NCBI RefSeq assembly: GCF_014202645.1
Contig: NZ_JACHHG010000020.1
Location: 1-41,132 of the forward strand
Source: Deinobacterium chartae
Lineage (GTDB): Bacteria > Deinococcota > Deinococci > Deinococcales > Deinococcaceae
Length of the DNA: 41,132 bases
Reading direction: 5' to 3'
Numbering within the stretch: position 1 is the stretch's first letter; every line of letters starts with the position of its first letter. Below, in pieces: positions 11,278 through 19,580 of this stretch. The notes beneath the pieces are model-generated. The model was not told the origin of the DNA, made no database searches, and saw only the letters and a list, made by a program, of their open reading frames with translations. Both the position numbers and the translations under genes were made by a program.

Positions 11278-11730
11278 TCACATCCTGCGGCGATCCGGAT
11301 GTCCCTTGAGTTCGTCCTCGGCCGCCTCGAGGGCCTGCTCGACCGGGCCTGAGAGCGGCTCGCCCCGGCTGCGGGCTGCCTCGAGGGCCTCGGGGGTGGG
11401 CAGGGCGCCGCGCTCGGCTTCGGGAGCGTGCAGGGGCGGGTGCGCGTGGGCGCGGGCCTGCTCGGCCTCTGCCCCCTCGAGGAGCTGCACCGACTCGACC
11501 GGGTCAGCGGGCGGCTGCGTTGGGAAAACCGCGACGGGATGAGCGGCGGCCGCTTCTCCCAGCAAGAAGGTGCGTTCCCCTGGAACCGGCCGCGCGCGGC
11601 GCCTCAGGAGCAGGGCGGCGGCCAGCAGCCCCAGACCCAGCAGCAGCAGCGGGTACGGGGAGCGGGACCCGGAAGCGCCGTTCAGCTCGGCGATGGATGT
11701 CTCGACCTCTTGAGCCAGCGGTTTTGCCAT
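11278..11730 (-). CDS. Small single-pass membrane protein, unknown
   Basis: 150 residues from ATG 11730, chosen because GGAGGT lies 5 nt upstream; an earlier in-frame ATG at 11751 has no such site. It has a short cytoplasmic N-terminus (MAKPLAQEVETSIAEL), one membrane helix at about residues 25-43 (YPLLLLGLGLLAAALLLRR), then a Pro/Ala/Glu-rich, probably disordered tail of about 100 residues ending DELKGHPDRRRM. No family recognised. Codon use matches its neighbours. Confidence 0.65.
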   Translation of the reverse strand: MAKPLAQEVETSIAELNGASGSRSPYPLLLLGLGLLAAALLLRRRARPVPGERTFLLGEAAAAHPVAVFPTQPPADPVESVQLLEGAEAEQARAHAHPPLHAPEAERGALPTPEALEAARSRGEPLSGPVEQALEAAEDELKGHPDRRRM

Positions 11731-11799
11731 GCTTGACCTCCGTTGCAGCACGTGGACTTACGCTAGGCCTCCGCGGGCCGCTCGCCGGTGAGAGCTGCC

Positions 11800-12144
11800 T
11801 CAAAGCAGCTTGAGGTGCTGCGCGAGCTGCTCGGACAGGACGTACTCGTCAGCCTCGACCCGCAGCAGCACGCAGCCCCGCTCGAGGTAAAAGTCACGGA
11901 CCTGTTCCCAGGCGGCTTCTTCGCTGGCAGCGGGCGGGTAACCCAGGTCCATCAGGTGCTCTTCGATCTCGCCGTCGATCTCCTCGCTGCGCAGCGCCTC
12001 GAGGTGACCGGAGAACACGTAGAGGTCCACGTCCTCGTCGCCCTTGCGCGAAGGCCCGGCCTGATCACGAAACAGCAGAGCGCCGTCCCGCTCGATCAGC
12101 GAGGCCAGCAGGGCGTCAAATTCAGCTCGGGTCATCACCATCAT
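11800..12144 (-). CDS. Hypothetical 114-residue protein
   Basis: Not recognised. A soluble, acidic protein (MMVMTRAEFDALLASLIERDGALLFRDQ...), with an alternating helix/strand pattern and no membrane segment or signal peptide. Coding support comes from its strong third-position GC bias and from a TATAGT box exactly 6 nt before the first ATG. The ATG codons at 12144 and 12141 are adjacent, and the first fits the promoter best. It is divergent from the DUF1517 gene at 12198, whose own leaderless promoter lies only about 30 bp away. Confidence 0.7.
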   Translation of the reverse strand: MMVMTRAEFDALLASLIERDGALLFRDQAGPSRKGDEDVDLYVFSGHLEALRSEEIDGEIEEHLMDLGYPPAASEEAAWEQVRDFYLERGCVLLRVEADEYVLSEQLAQHLKLL

Positions 12145-12150
12145 GCGTTC

Positions 12151-12156
12151 ACTATA
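12151..12156 (-). promoter_or_regulatory. -10 box of leaderless promoter (minus)
   Basis: TATAGT, six bases, ATG (12144). It faces the divergent TAAGAT box at 12186. Confidence 0.6.
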
Positions 12157-12185
12157 GCGGCGACGTGGCGCTCACCCACCGCGCT

Positions 12186-12191
12186 TAAGAT
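12186..12191 (+). promoter_or_regulatory. -10 box of leaderless DUF1517 gene
   Basis: TAAGAT, six bases, ATG (12198). No ribosome-binding site between box and start. Confidence 0.55.
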
Positions 12192-12197
12192 GAAGGC

Positions 12198-13076
12198 ATG
12201 CGCAGATTCTGGCCCTGGATTGTTCTGGCGGTGCTGGCCGCCCTGAGTGTCGCCCTGGCCCAGTCGGGCGGCGGCTTCGGCGGAAGTGCGCCCTCGAGCC
12301 CGCCGTCGGGCAGTGGTGGCGGCTACGGCGGCGGCGGCTACGGAAGTGGCTGGGGAGGTGGGGGTGGCTTCCCGTCGTTCGGCTTCTTCCCGGTGGTCGG
12401 TGGCGGCGGCGGAGGCGGCCTGTTCGGCATCCTCATCGTGGTGGTGTTCGTGCTGATCGCGATGTCGGCCCTACGGCGCTCGACCGCAGGAATCGGCGGA
12501 GGACGCGCGGTGCGCGGCGACGCGCGGGCGGTCAAGGTACAGCTGCTGCTGAGCGAGGGCGACATGGTCAAACGCGACCTGCAGCGCGTTGCCGCGCAGG
12601 GCGAGACCGGCAGCGCCGCCGGACTGACCCGTATGCTCAACGAGGCGGCCCTGTCGGTCCTGCGCCATCCCGAGCGCTGGAGTTACGGTTTCCTCGAGCA
12701 GACCGCAGGTGACCCGCAGTCGGCCGGGGCGCAGGTGGGAGCTTGGGCCACCGAGGCGCGCAGCGCGTTTACCGATCAGACCACCGCGAACTACGGCGGC
12801 TTTCAGCAGGGCAGCCCGCGCCTGAGCAAGCGCGAAGAGGGCGGCGTGTACCTGGCAGTGACCATCGCCGTGGCCGCCTACCGCCTCGCGCCGCTGGGCA
12901 ACGGTTCGGGCTCGAGCGTGGACGCCGAGGCGCTGCGTCAGGCGCTGTTCGCCTTGGCCGGGGTGCAACCCGGCGAACTGATCCGTATGGAGGTCGCCTG
13001 GAGCCCGGACGTTGAAGGCGAGTTCCTGACCGAAGATCAGGCCCTGCTGAAATACCCGCGCCTGCACCCCCTGTGA
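12198..13076 (+). CDS. DUF1517 family membrane/exported protein
   Basis: 292 residues. Signal peptide or anchor at about 1-22 ([18 protein letters not shown]), a Gly/Ser/Tyr-rich linker (about 23-75), a second hydrophobic helix (about 76-93, [18 protein letters not shown]), then the conserved domain with [37 protein letters not shown] (about 218-233) and a C-terminus with [16 protein letters not shown], which matches the DUF1517 ending in which a value of the form WTP/WSPD...LT...YP.L..L is conserved. Found in cyanobacteria and plastids; function unknown. Leaderless start at ATG 12198. Cell-envelope location is inferred from the two hydrophobic segments. Confidence 0.82.
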   Translation: MRRFWPWIVLAVLAALSVALAQSGGGFGGSAPSSPPSGSGGGYGGGGYGSGWGGGGGFPSFGFFPVVGGGGGGGLFGILIVVVFVLIAMSALRRSTAGIGGGRAVRGDARAVKVQLLLSEGDMVKRDLQRVAAQGETGSAAGLTRMLNEAALSVLRHPERWSYGFLEQTAGDPQSAGAQVGAWATEARSAFTDQTTANYGGFQQGSPRLSKREEGGVYLAVTIAVAAYRLAPLGNGSGSSVDAEALRQALFALAGVQPGELIRMEVAWSPDVEGEFLTEDQALLKYPRLHPL

Positions 13077-13125
13077 CCCGGCAGACCCACGGCTTGAGGC
13101 GCTCCGCCACGCTTGATCTTTTCGC

Positions 13126-13131
13126 TATACT
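13126..13131 (+). promoter_or_regulatory. -10 box of leader-peptide transcript
   Basis: TATACT, six bases, ATG (13138). This is the same geometry as the leaderless genes, so the transcript starts at a nine-codon open frame rather than at the PLP gene itself. Confidence 0.6.
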
Positions 13132-13137
13132 GTCCGC

Positions 13138-13167
13138 ATGCCCCGGCCCCCACGCTGTCATCCCTGA
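13138..13167 (+). CDS. Putative nine-residue leader peptide MPRPPRCHP
   Basis: ATG at 13138 to TGA at 13165-13167. It encodes MPRPPRCHP, with one Cys codon near the end and several Pro codons. It is placed exactly at a leaderless-type promoter and 37 nt before an intrinsic terminator that precedes a cysteine/methionine-type PLP enzyme gene. Inference: its translation may sense Cys-tRNA or Pro-tRNA supply, or control ribosome position, and so modulate readthrough. No homolog could be checked. Confidence 0.45.
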   Translation: MPRPPRCHP

Positions 13168-13203
13168 CCGAACTCCCGGCGGCCTTTTCCCGTTCACCAT
13201 CCT

Positions 13204-13235
13204 CGAGGCGTGCCGCGTGTGGCACGCCTCGTTTT
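13204..13235 (+). terminator. Intrinsic terminator / attenuator before PLP gene
   Basis: CGAGGCGTGCC (13204-13214), loop GCGTGT, GGCACGCCTCG (13221-13231), TTTT (13232-13235). This is an 11-bp perfect stem with a T-run, located after the promoter and leader peptide and 16 bases before the ATG at 13252. Without readthrough the PLP gene would not be transcribed from this promoter. A weak competing pairing, GCGGC (about 13180-13184) with GCCGC (13212-13216), could open the left arm. Confidence 0.75.
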
Positions 13236-13251
13236 CCCAAGGAGTACTCTG

Positions 13252-14442
13252 ATGCCCGGATTCCGTACCCGCGCCCTGCATGCCGGCCAGGAAATCGACC
13301 CGGCCACCGGCGCCCACGCCGTTCCCGTCTACCAGACCACCACCTTCGCCTACGGCGACGCCGCCCGTGGCGGACGTATCTTCGGCGGCGAGGAGAAGGG
13401 CTACACCTACTCGCGTATCCTCAACCCCACCGTGCGCGCCTTCGAGCGCCGCGTCGCCGACCTCGAGGGGGCCGAAGACGCGGTGGCCTTTGCCAGCGGC
13501 ATGGCAGCGGTTCAGGCCGCCGCCCTCACCCTGCTCGAGGCCGGTGACGAACTGATGTACCTGGGGCCGCTCTACGGCGGCAGCGAGGCGCTGTTCACCA
13601 CGGTGTTTGGCCGTTTTGGCGTCACGGTGCGCGAGGTGGAGAGCGTCGCGGAACTGCAGGCCGCCATGGGCGAGCGCTCGAAGCTGGTGTACGTCGAGAC
13701 CCCGACCAACCCCACGCTGCGGGTGCACGACCTGGCCGAGGTCGCCCGCATCGCGCGCGCCGCCGGGGCCTACACGGTCGTAGACAACACCTTTGCCAGC
13801 CCGTACCTGACCCGCCCGCTCGAGTTCGGCATCGATCTGGCACTGCACTCGGCCACCAAGTACCTGGGCGGTCACGGTGACGCAACCGGCGGCGTGCTGG
13901 CCGGCTCGGCCGAGCTGACCGCGCGCCTGCGCTCCACCGGGGTCAAGCTGGCCGGTGCCTCGCTGGGGCCGCAAGACGCCTTCTTGCTGCTGCGCGGCGT
14001 CAAGACCCTCCCGCTGCGCATGGAAGCCCACTGCGACGGTGCTGAGGCCGTCGCCCGCTTCCTCGAGGAACAGCCCGGCGTCGCCCGCGTCTACTACCCC
14101 GGCCTCGAATCCCACCCGGATCACCCGGTCGCCGCGCGCCAGATGCGCCGCTTCGGCGGCATGGTCTCCATCGACCTCGAGGGCGGCTACGCGGCCGCAC
14201 AGGCTTTCTTGAACCACCTCGAGCTCTTTACCCAGGCGGTCAGCCTCGGCGACGTCGAGTCGCTCGCCACCCACCCCGCCTCCACCACGCACGCGCTGAT
14301 CGGCCGCGAGGCCCGCGAGCGCCAGGGGCTGGGCGAGGGGCTGGTGCGGCTGTCGGTGGGCATCGAGGATCCCGAGGACCTGATCGCCGACCTCGCGCGC
14401 GGCCTCGAGGCGGCCCGGCAAGCGACCCTGGCCGCGCGCTAG
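13252..14442 (+). CDS. Cys/Met metabolism PLP enzyme (cystathionine gamma-synthase / methionine gamma-lyase type)
   Basis: PLP-dependent gamma-family enzyme of trans-sulfuration or methionine breakdown, 396 residues. Visible: [32 protein letters not shown] (about 53-75), the cofactor-stacking region [10 protein letters not shown] (about 149-158), [11 protein letters not shown], the Schiff-base Lys203 in [11 protein letters not shown], and [13 protein letters not shown]-type C-terminal signature. ATG 13252 is preferred because AAGGAG lies 7 nt upstream; upstream frame extension runs through the terminator hairpin. The exact reaction (CGS, CBL/CGL, MGL or sulfhydrylase) cannot be fixed by eye. 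Expression is probably attenuated by the upstream terminator. Followed 8 nt later by a 64-residue gene. Confidence 0.92.
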   Translation: MPGFRTRALHAGQEIDPATGAHAVPVYQTTTFAYGDAARGGRIFGGEEKGYTYSRILNPTVRAFERRVADLEGAEDAVAFASGMAAVQAAALTLLEAGDELMYLGPLYGGSEALFTTVFGRFGVTVREVESVAELQAAMGERSKLVYVETPTNPTLRVHDLAEVARIARAAGAYTVVDNTFASPYLTRPLEFGIDLALHSATKYLGGHGDATGGVLAGSAELTARLRSTGVKLAGASLGPQDAFLLLRGVKTLPLRMEAHCDGAEAVARFLEEQPGVARVYYPGLESHPDHPVAARQMRRFGGMVSIDLEGGYAAAQAFLNHLELFTQAVSLGDVESLATHPASTTHALIGREARERQGLGEGLVRLSVGIEDPEDLIADLARGLEAARQATLAAR

Positions 14443-14450
14443 GAGACGAC

Positions 14451-14645
14451 ATGAGCACGCGCCCGCATCCGGCCCCGCTGCTGCGCGACCTCGAGGACCT
14501 GACCGAGGCGGACCTGGACCGGCCCCTGTTGCTCGCGGTACAAGGGCGGGTGCGCGGGCTGTACCAGCCCTTGGCCGAACCCGCTCCCCTGGCGGATGAA
14601 GACGAGGAAACGGCGCTGCTCCGCTCGATTTTCGAACGCCGGTAG
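14451..14645 (+). CDS. 64-residue protein downstream of PLP gene
   Basis: Not recognised. MSTRPHPAPLLRDLEDL..., mostly acidic and helical, Leu/Pro/Glu-rich, ending SIFERR. No membrane segment. AGGAGA overlaps the stop codon of the PLP gene and lies 6 nt before the ATG, so translation is probably coupled to it. It converges on the large P-loop/TPR gene, which ends at 14678. Confidence 0.6.
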   Translation: MSTRPHPAPLLRDLEDLTEADLDRPLLLAVQGRVRGLYQPLAEPAPLADEDEETALLRSIFERR

Positions 14646-14677
14646 TTTTCTGCGTACGCGGCTTTGCTTCGTTCGCC

Positions 14678-17600
14678 TCAGACCAGCAGCTCGAGGGCGT
14701 CGCGCCAACGCAGCTCGAAGGCGTTCAGCTCCGGAAAGACCGCGCGCAGCGCCGCCCTGGCCCGTTCGGGATCGGGCAGGGCCTCGAGGGCCTTGCCGAG
14801 TTCGCGCATCACCGGAGCCCGGAAGCCCATCAGGTCCGGGTCCTCGAGGGCAGCGCGCGCCCAGCGCAAGGTGGCGTCCACCTCGCCGCCCTCGGCCAGC
14901 AGGGCGCGCGCCTCGAGGCTGATCAGCGCGGCGGTGACGCCGGGATCAGGGCGGCCCTGCTGCGGGTCACCGCGCGCCTCGCCCAGCCCCAGCGCGGCGC
15001 GGCGCAGCAGGGCGTGCGCGCGGTTGACTTCGCCCAAGGCGCGTTCGGGACGCCCCAGGCGCAAACAGACGTCGGCGAGGGTCGCGCGCACCTGCGCCTC
15101 GGCGTAGGCGTTGCCGTCCATCGAAAGCGCTCGCTCGGCGTGCTCGAGGGCCATCTGGGCGTCCGGCTCGGCGGCGGCCAGGGCCAGCAGCACGTCGGTG
15201 GCCAAGATGGCGTAGCGGTCGGCCTGGGCGACAACGGGCCAGGCCGCCTCGAGCAGCGCACCCAAGATGCGGCGCGCGGCCATCAGGTCCGGGTGATCGC
15301 GCTGCGGGCCCGGGAAGGGCGGCAGGTACGGAATGCCCAGACCGCGCGCCACGTAGGCCAGCCCGGTGCGGTACGAGGTGCGCCACGCGCGGTACTGCGC
15401 CTCCTGACGCCGGCCGTCCTCGCTGGAGAGCACCCGCTGCGCCTCGAGCGCCAGCCGCAGCCCCTCCCGGAAGCGCTCGAGGGCCAGGGCAATCGGTACC
15501 CGCTCGGACATCACCCGCGCCCGAATCACCGCGTCGGTGCCCTGGGCCAGCCGCAGCGCCTCGTCGATCTGGGCACTGGCCTGCTCGAGGCGCCCCAGGC
15601 GGCGCAGCGCGGTGGCGTAGCGCGCCGCGACCCGCGCGCGCTCCTCGAGGGCGGCTCCGGCGTGCTCGAGGGCATGATGCGCTTCACGCAGCGCGGCAGC
15701 GGCGGCAAAGGGCTGACCGAGGCGCAGCCGCAAGTCGCCCTCCTGGTAGCGGGCGCGGGCGTGCAGCAGCGGATCGCGTTCGGACACGCTGGAGAGGTCG
15801 CCCAGAGCCTCGGTCCACTCGCCGCGGTCTTTGTAGATCAGGCCGCGCCACAACCGCACCCGCGCTCCCAGCGTGGCATCGGCACCTTCGGCGTGCTGCA
15901 CCGCGCGCTCGACGTGCGCGGTCGCTCCGGCAAGGTCGCCGTTCCAGCGGGCCAGCGCCGCCTGCACCAGCGTGGCCTCGGCGCGGGCAGCGGCGGCCAG
16001 CTCGCCGGGAGCCCCGGCGAGCACCTCGCGCACGTCGCCGCTGCCCAGCAGGTCCTGGGCGGCATCGTACGCGGCGCGGTCCACGGCACTCTCGGCCAGC
16101 TTGACCCGCGCCCAGGCACGCGCTCCCACGTCCTCGGACTCCAGCAGCACCGACAGGGCGTCACGGGCATCCGGGTGGGCGTACTGCCCCAAGGCGGCGT
16201 AGTACCCGGCCACCACCCGAGCCAGCGACTCGAGGACCTCGCCGTGCACCTGACGGCGCGCGCGCGCCCAGGCGTCGGCCAGCACCCCGTAGCGCTCGCC
16301 GTAACGGCTGACCCAATCGATCACCTCGCGCCACGCCCCCGCGCGCGCCAGGTGGGCCAGCATGCGCTCCTCGTGCACGGCGGCCTCGTGCGTCCGTCCG
16401 CTCACGCGGGCCTCCTCGAGGGCTGCCGCGCAGGCATTTGCCGCGCGGCGGTGCGCCGAGGCCAGCTCGGCCGGAACCAGCAGGCGCCGCACCTCGGGCA
16501 GCAAGTCGCGTGACACCACCCGCACCTCGCCCCTCGAGGTCTCCTCGAACAGGCTGCGGTACACTTCGGGCAGCGCGGAAAGCGGCTTGCCCAGGGCGCC
16601 TTCGACCGCAAAGCGCGGCGCCGAGTTCTCGTCGTCGGCGATGGCGGCGGCCAGGGCCGCCAGCAGCGCGCGCGCCTCGGGGTCTTTCATGACCGTGCCC
16701 AGATCGGCGGCCTTGGCGCCCTGAGAGAGCGAGGACAGTCCGGCCAGCAACGCGAGCTGCTCGAGGTTGCGCCCGCTCTGGCGGATCAGGCGGTCGGCCT
16801 CGGCGGCCGGGGTCGGCAGCCGCGAGGCCAGGAAGCGGCGGGCCTCCTCGAGGGTGGGAGGCTTGAGGGTGAGGACCTCCCCGGCGTAGTCGGGGTGGAT
16901 CTCGCGCGCCTCGGACAGGGCCAGCAGCACGCTGACCGGGCTGTCTTGCAGCGGCAAGAAGAGGTGGTCCCACACCCAGCGGGCCAGGCTCACGCTCTCC
17001 CCAGCCGCGTTGCGCGGCGGCGTCCCGGCCACGGTTCCTTCGCCCACGCCCACCCGGATCAAGAGCGCTCCGCCCTCGAGGCCCGCCCGCAGCAGGCGGG
17101 CGACCTCGGCCTGGATCGAGGCCTGCACCGCAAAAGGCAGCCCGGCGTGCAGCCGCGCAAGGCTTTCGGCTCCCTCGCCGGACAGCTCGAGCGTGCGGGT
17201 AAGGGCCGGAGCGATCTCGCCCTCGAGCATCAGGCGCCGCACCGGAGCCCCCATTTCGCGCAGCGCCGCCTCGAGGTGCTCGATCAGGATGGTCTTGCCC
17301 ACGCCGCCGCGACCGACCACCACCAGCTTGGGAGCCCTGCGCGCGCGCACGCCCGACAAGAACTGGCGGTAAGCGCGTTTTTTCTGGCGTCCCAGCAGGT
17401 GCTGCACCTGACGCGCCGCCCGCACCTGCGCAGCGCCCTCGAGGCCCTCGGGCGGTTCGGGCGGCGTGAGGCCCGCGCGGCCGTACAGCTCGCGCAGCAC
17501 CCCGAACAATGCCAGCTTGTCTTCGGGCGTCCCGATTTCGCGGTAGAGGATGTTGCGCACCGCGTGCGGGTTGGCTCCGCGCTCCTCGAGCTTGCGCTCG

Positions 17601-17695
17601 AGCCAGCGCAGGCTGCCGACGTGGCCGTGGTCGTCGCGCTGGCCGCGCAGGGCCGGGCGCAACGGTTCGAGCAGGTCGAGCCAGGGGGTGTGCAC
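14678..17695 (-). CDS. Large P-loop NTPase with C-terminal TPR-like repeats
   Basis: 1005 residues, STAND-like architecture. An N-terminal basic helical region (about 1-122) leads to KLVVVGRGGVGKTILIEHLEAAL with Walker A at 128-135. I see no canonical hhhhDD Walker B; the closest hydrophobic strands are GALLIRVGVGEG and VSVLLALSEAR. From about residue 450 to the end is a long alpha-helical solenoid with repeated A-x-x-x-x-x-A/G-L-x-x-A spacing, consistent with TPR or TPR-like repeats. Proteins of this layout are signal-responsive switches, sometimes transcription regulators, but no DNA-binding domain is recognised here. The start is GTG 17695 with AAGGAG 6 nt upstream. Divergent from the secreted TPR protein at 17868, with a 9-bp inverted repeat between them. 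Confidence 0.78.
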   Translation of the reverse strand: MHTPWLDLLEPLRPALRGQRDDHGHVGSLRWLERKLEERGANPHAVRNILYREIGTPEDKLALFGVLRELYGRAGLTPPEPPEGLEGAAQVRAARQVQHLLGRQKKRAYRQFLSGVRARRAPKLVVVGRGGVGKTILIEHLEAALREMGAPVRRLMLEGEIAPALTRTLELSGEGAESLARLHAGLPFAVQASIQAEVARLLRAGLEGGALLIRVGVGEGTVAGTPPRNAAGESVSLARWVWDHLFLPLQDSPVSVLLALSEAREIHPDYAGEVLTLKPPTLEEARRFLASRLPTPAAEADRLIRQSGRNLEQLALLAGLSSLSQGAKAADLGTVMKDPEARALLAALAAAIADDENSAPRFAVEGALGKPLSALPEVYRSLFEETSRGEVRVVSRDLLPEVRRLLVPAELASAHRRAANACAAALEEARVSGRTHEAAVHEERMLAHLARAGAWREVIDWVSRYGERYGVLADAWARARRQVHGEVLESLARVVAGYYAALGQYAHPDARDALSVLLESEDVGARAWARVKLAESAVDRAAYDAAQDLLGSGDVREVLAGAPGELAAAARAEATLVQAALARWNGDLAGATAHVERAVQHAEGADATLGARVRLWRGLIYKDRGEWTEALGDLSSVSERDPLLHARARYQEGDLRLRLGQPFAAAAALREAHHALEHAGAALEERARVAARYATALRRLGRLEQASAQIDEALRLAQGTDAVIRARVMSERVPIALALERFREGLRLALEAQRVLSSEDGRRQEAQYRAWRTSYRTGLAYVARGLGIPYLPPFPGPQRDHPDLMAARRILGALLEAAWPVVAQADRYAILATDVLLALAAAEPDAQMALEHAERALSMDGNAYAEAQVRATLADVCLRLGRPERALGEVNRAHALLRRAALGLGEARGDPQQGRPDPGVTAALISLEARALLAEGGEVDATLRWARAALEDPDLMGFRAPVMRELGKALEALPDPERARAALRAVFPELNAFELRWRDALELLV

Positions 17696-17727
17696 GTCGT
17701 CTCCTTCAAGATGGTGTAGCTCAGGAA

Positions 17728-17785
17728 AGTGGTTTAATCGGGGCCGCCACTGGACATCCAGAATAGCACCTAAAGGTAAACCACT
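17728..17785. promoter_or_regulatory. Separated 9-bp inverted repeat in divergent intergenic region
   Basis: AGTGGTTTA (17728-17736) and TAAACCACT (17777-17785) are exact reverse complements separated by 40 bp, in the 172-bp gap between the STAND-like gene and the secreted TPR gene. Possible operator pair or stem of a leader RNA on the minus strand. Confidence 0.4.
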
Positions 17786-17827
17786 ATCCGAAATTTTCCC
17801 AGCTCATGCATCTTGCGCCTAGACATG

Positions 17828-17833
17828 TATACT
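17828..17833 (+). promoter_or_regulatory. -10 box for secreted TPR gene
   Basis: TATACT directly preceded by TG, about 34 nt before the ATG at 17868. This gene has a real leader with GGAGG, unlike the leaderless genes. No good -35 box. Confidence 0.5.
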
Positions 17834-17867
17834 GGCTCCAAATTCCTACACATCGCCTGGAGGACCC

Positions 17868-18548
17868 ATGCGCAAAATGCTGCTTACCCTGGTTCTGTCG
17901 TTGGCTTCACTGGCCATGGCGGACAGCCTCTCCGATGCCCGCACCGCTTTTGCCAAGGGCGACGCCGCCGAGGCCACCAAAATCGCCCTCGAGCTGAACA
18001 CCGCCGAATCGCTGGCCTTAGCTGCGCGGGCCACCACCCTGGGAGCGAACCTTCTTCCCGCCAGCCAGCGCGAGGCCCAGTACGAGAAGGCGGCCGATTA
18101 CGCCCGCAAGGCCATCGCACTCGACGACAAAAACGCCGATGCGCATTTTGAACTGGCCCGCGCCCTGGGGCGCCTGGCCCAGTTCAAGGGCGTGCTGCAA
18201 AGCCTGGGGCTCTCCGGCGAGGTCAAGAGCAACCTCGACCGCGCGATCGCGCTCGACCCCAAACTGGCCGGAGCCTACGTGGCCCTCGGCCTGTGGCACG
18301 CCAACGTGCCGTTCATCGCGGGCGGCCGCAGCGACCAGGTCACCCCGATGTTCGCCAAGGCCATCACCCTCGAGCCGAACGTGATCATTCACCGCCTCGA
18401 GTACGCCAACGCCTTGATGACCCTGTCCAAGCGTAACCGCGAGAACGCGGTCAAGCAGCTCGAACGCGCGGTGAAGCTGCAGCCGCGCGACTTCTGGGAG
18501 CAGAAGGACCTCGAGAACGCCAAAAAGTTGCTGGCCAGCCTGAAGTAA
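17868..18548 (+). CDS. Exported TPR protein
   Basis: 226 residues. Signal peptide RKMLLTLVLSLASLAMA (cleavage after AMA) followed by helical repeats: DARTAFAKGDAAEATKIALEL, YEKAADYARKAIALDDKNADAHFELARALGRLAQ (about 72-105), LDRAIALDPKLAGAYVALGLWH (about 124-145) and AVKQLERAVKLQPRDFWEQKDLENAKKLL. At least three TPR-like units, spaced about 34 residues in places. Likely a periplasmic protein-protein interaction module. ATG 17868 has GGAGG 6 nt upstream. Divergent from the large P-loop/TPR protein, which is suggestive of a shared pathway but not proof. Confidence 0.85.
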   Translation: MRKMLLTLVLSLASLAMADSLSDARTAFAKGDAAEATKIALELNTAESLALAARATTLGANLLPASQREAQYEKAADYARKAIALDDKNADAHFELARALGRLAQFKGVLQSLGLSGEVKSNLDRAIALDPKLAGAYVALGLWHANVPFIAGGRSDQVTPMFAKAITLEPNVIIHRLEYANALMTLSKRNRENAVKQLERAVKLQPRDFWEQKDLENAKKLLASLK

Positions 18549-18600
18549 CCGATTCGCTGCGAGGTACAGTGGCCCGCAACGCCCCGCGAACCGCAGGACC

Positions 18601-19482
18601 TCAGCGGAGCGGGCCCGCCCCCCGCAGCCTCAATGCCCCGGGCAGGATCCGGGCATGAAAGCGGTCCGAGGCCGCTGCCATCTCGCCGTCCACGTGCGCG
18701 TCCACCGGGGCCTCCCACAGCACCTGCACCTCGCGGGCGCGCAGGTGCAGCACCGCCGGATGGTTCAGGTGCAACCCGGCAATCACCCGGGGCAGTACCG
18801 CCGCCACCTGCGCCCGCCGCAGCTCGCGGGCGATCACCACGTCGAACAGGCCGTCGGCCGGGTGGGCCTGCGGGGCGATCCGGAAGCCCCCACCGTAGCG
18901 CGTGCCGTTCATTACCGCGATCAACAACGCCGGTCCATCGAACACCAGTCGACCGTCCGCGTACACGGTGGCGCGCCGCTGCTCGAGGTCACGCAACGCC
19001 TGCGCCACCGCCCACAGGTAGCGCCCCAGCCCCCGCAAGTTTCCCGGCGCCTGATGCGCCAGACGCGCCACCTGCGCATCAAAGCCCATCCCCAGCCCGT
19101 TGGCGAACACCCGCCCGTCTCCCAGGCAGCCCGCGTCCAGAGCGGCGGCGGGCTGGCCCAGCCGCCGCACCGAGGCCGCGAGTGACATATCCCAGCCCAG
19201 CCCCCGGACGTAGTCGTTGGCGCTGCCCAGCGGGATCATCCCGAACTCGCGCCCATAGGCAACGGCCGCGCCCACCACGCTGTGCAGCGTACCGTCGCCG
19301 CCCACCCCGACCAGCGTGGCCTGATCCGCTAAGGTTTGGGCCAGGGCCAGCACCTCGAGGGGCGACTCGGTACGGTGCAGGACGTAATCGAGCCCAGCGC
19401 CCTGCAGGGCGCGCTCGAGGCGGGGCAGGAAAGCGAGCAGCCGTCCCCGCGCGGCGTGGCGGTTGAGGATGAGGTGGTACAC
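18601..19482 (-). CDS. Diacylglycerol/lipid kinase family protein
   Basis: Predicted ATP-dependent lipid kinase of the DagK/YegS/LCB5 catalytic family, 293 residues. Key block VGVGGDGTLHSVVGA (about 58-72) holds the GGDGT nucleotide-binding motif, with IPLGSANDYVRGLGW (about 83-97) as the conserved GT-x-N-D/FAR-like segment. FANGLGMGFDAQVAR and DGLFDVVI are C-terminal domain signatures, and VDAHVDGE the late DGE motif. Start is GTG 19482: the frame is closed just upstream by a TAG, so no other start fits. A TAGCAT box lies 9 nt before it. Probably phosphorylates diacylglycerol or a related membrane lipid. Confidence 0.9.
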   Translation of the reverse strand: MYHLILNRHAARGRLLAFLPRLERALQGAGLDYVLHRTESPLEVLALAQTLADQATLVGVGGDGTLHSVVGAAVAYGREFGMIPLGSANDYVRGLGWDMSLAASVRRLGQPAAALDAGCLGDGRVFANGLGMGFDAQVARLAHQAPGNLRGLGRYLWAVAQALRDLEQRRATVYADGRLVFDGPALLIAVMNGTRYGGGFRIAPQAHPADGLFDVVIARELRRAQVAAVLPRVIAGLHLNHPAVLHLRAREVQVLWEAPVDAHVDGEMAAASDRFHARILPGALRLRGAGPLR

Positions 19483-19491
19483 GTCGCATCC

Positions 19492-19497
19492 ATGCTA
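19492..19497 (-). promoter_or_regulatory. -10 box for lipid kinase gene
   Basis: TAGCAT with 9 nt to the GTG start. It overlaps the in-frame TAG that closes the reading frame upstream. Confidence 0.4.
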
Positions 19498-19534
19498 CTG
19501 CCTGCGCGGCCCAGACATTCATTTCCACGCTCAA

Positions 19535-19563
19535 AAGGAAGCGGCCCCTCGAGGGAGCCGCTT
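19535..19563 (-). terminator. Terminator downstream of wecB
   Basis: On the minus strand AAGCGGC (19563-19557) pairs with GCCGCTT (19545-19539) around an 11-nt loop, followed by CCTTTTGAG. It lies about 18 nt past the wecB stop, ending the cell-envelope operon. Confidence 0.75.
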
Positions 19564-19580
19564 GGACCGGTCCGGGCCGC

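Noticed and set aside
13138-13251. SAM or other known riboswitch upstream of the PLP gene
   Set aside because: The leader is about 115 nt with only one clear hairpin, the terminator. No SAM-I, SAM-II or SAH-type conserved core was recognised.
17715-17790. tRNA-like start (GGTGTAGCTCAG...GGTTTAATC) on the plus strand
   Set aside because: A D-arm-like segment is present but there is no convincing anticodon stem, no GGTTCAAATCC T-arm and no matching 3' acceptor strand. The region is better described as a divergent intergenic segment with an inverted repeat.
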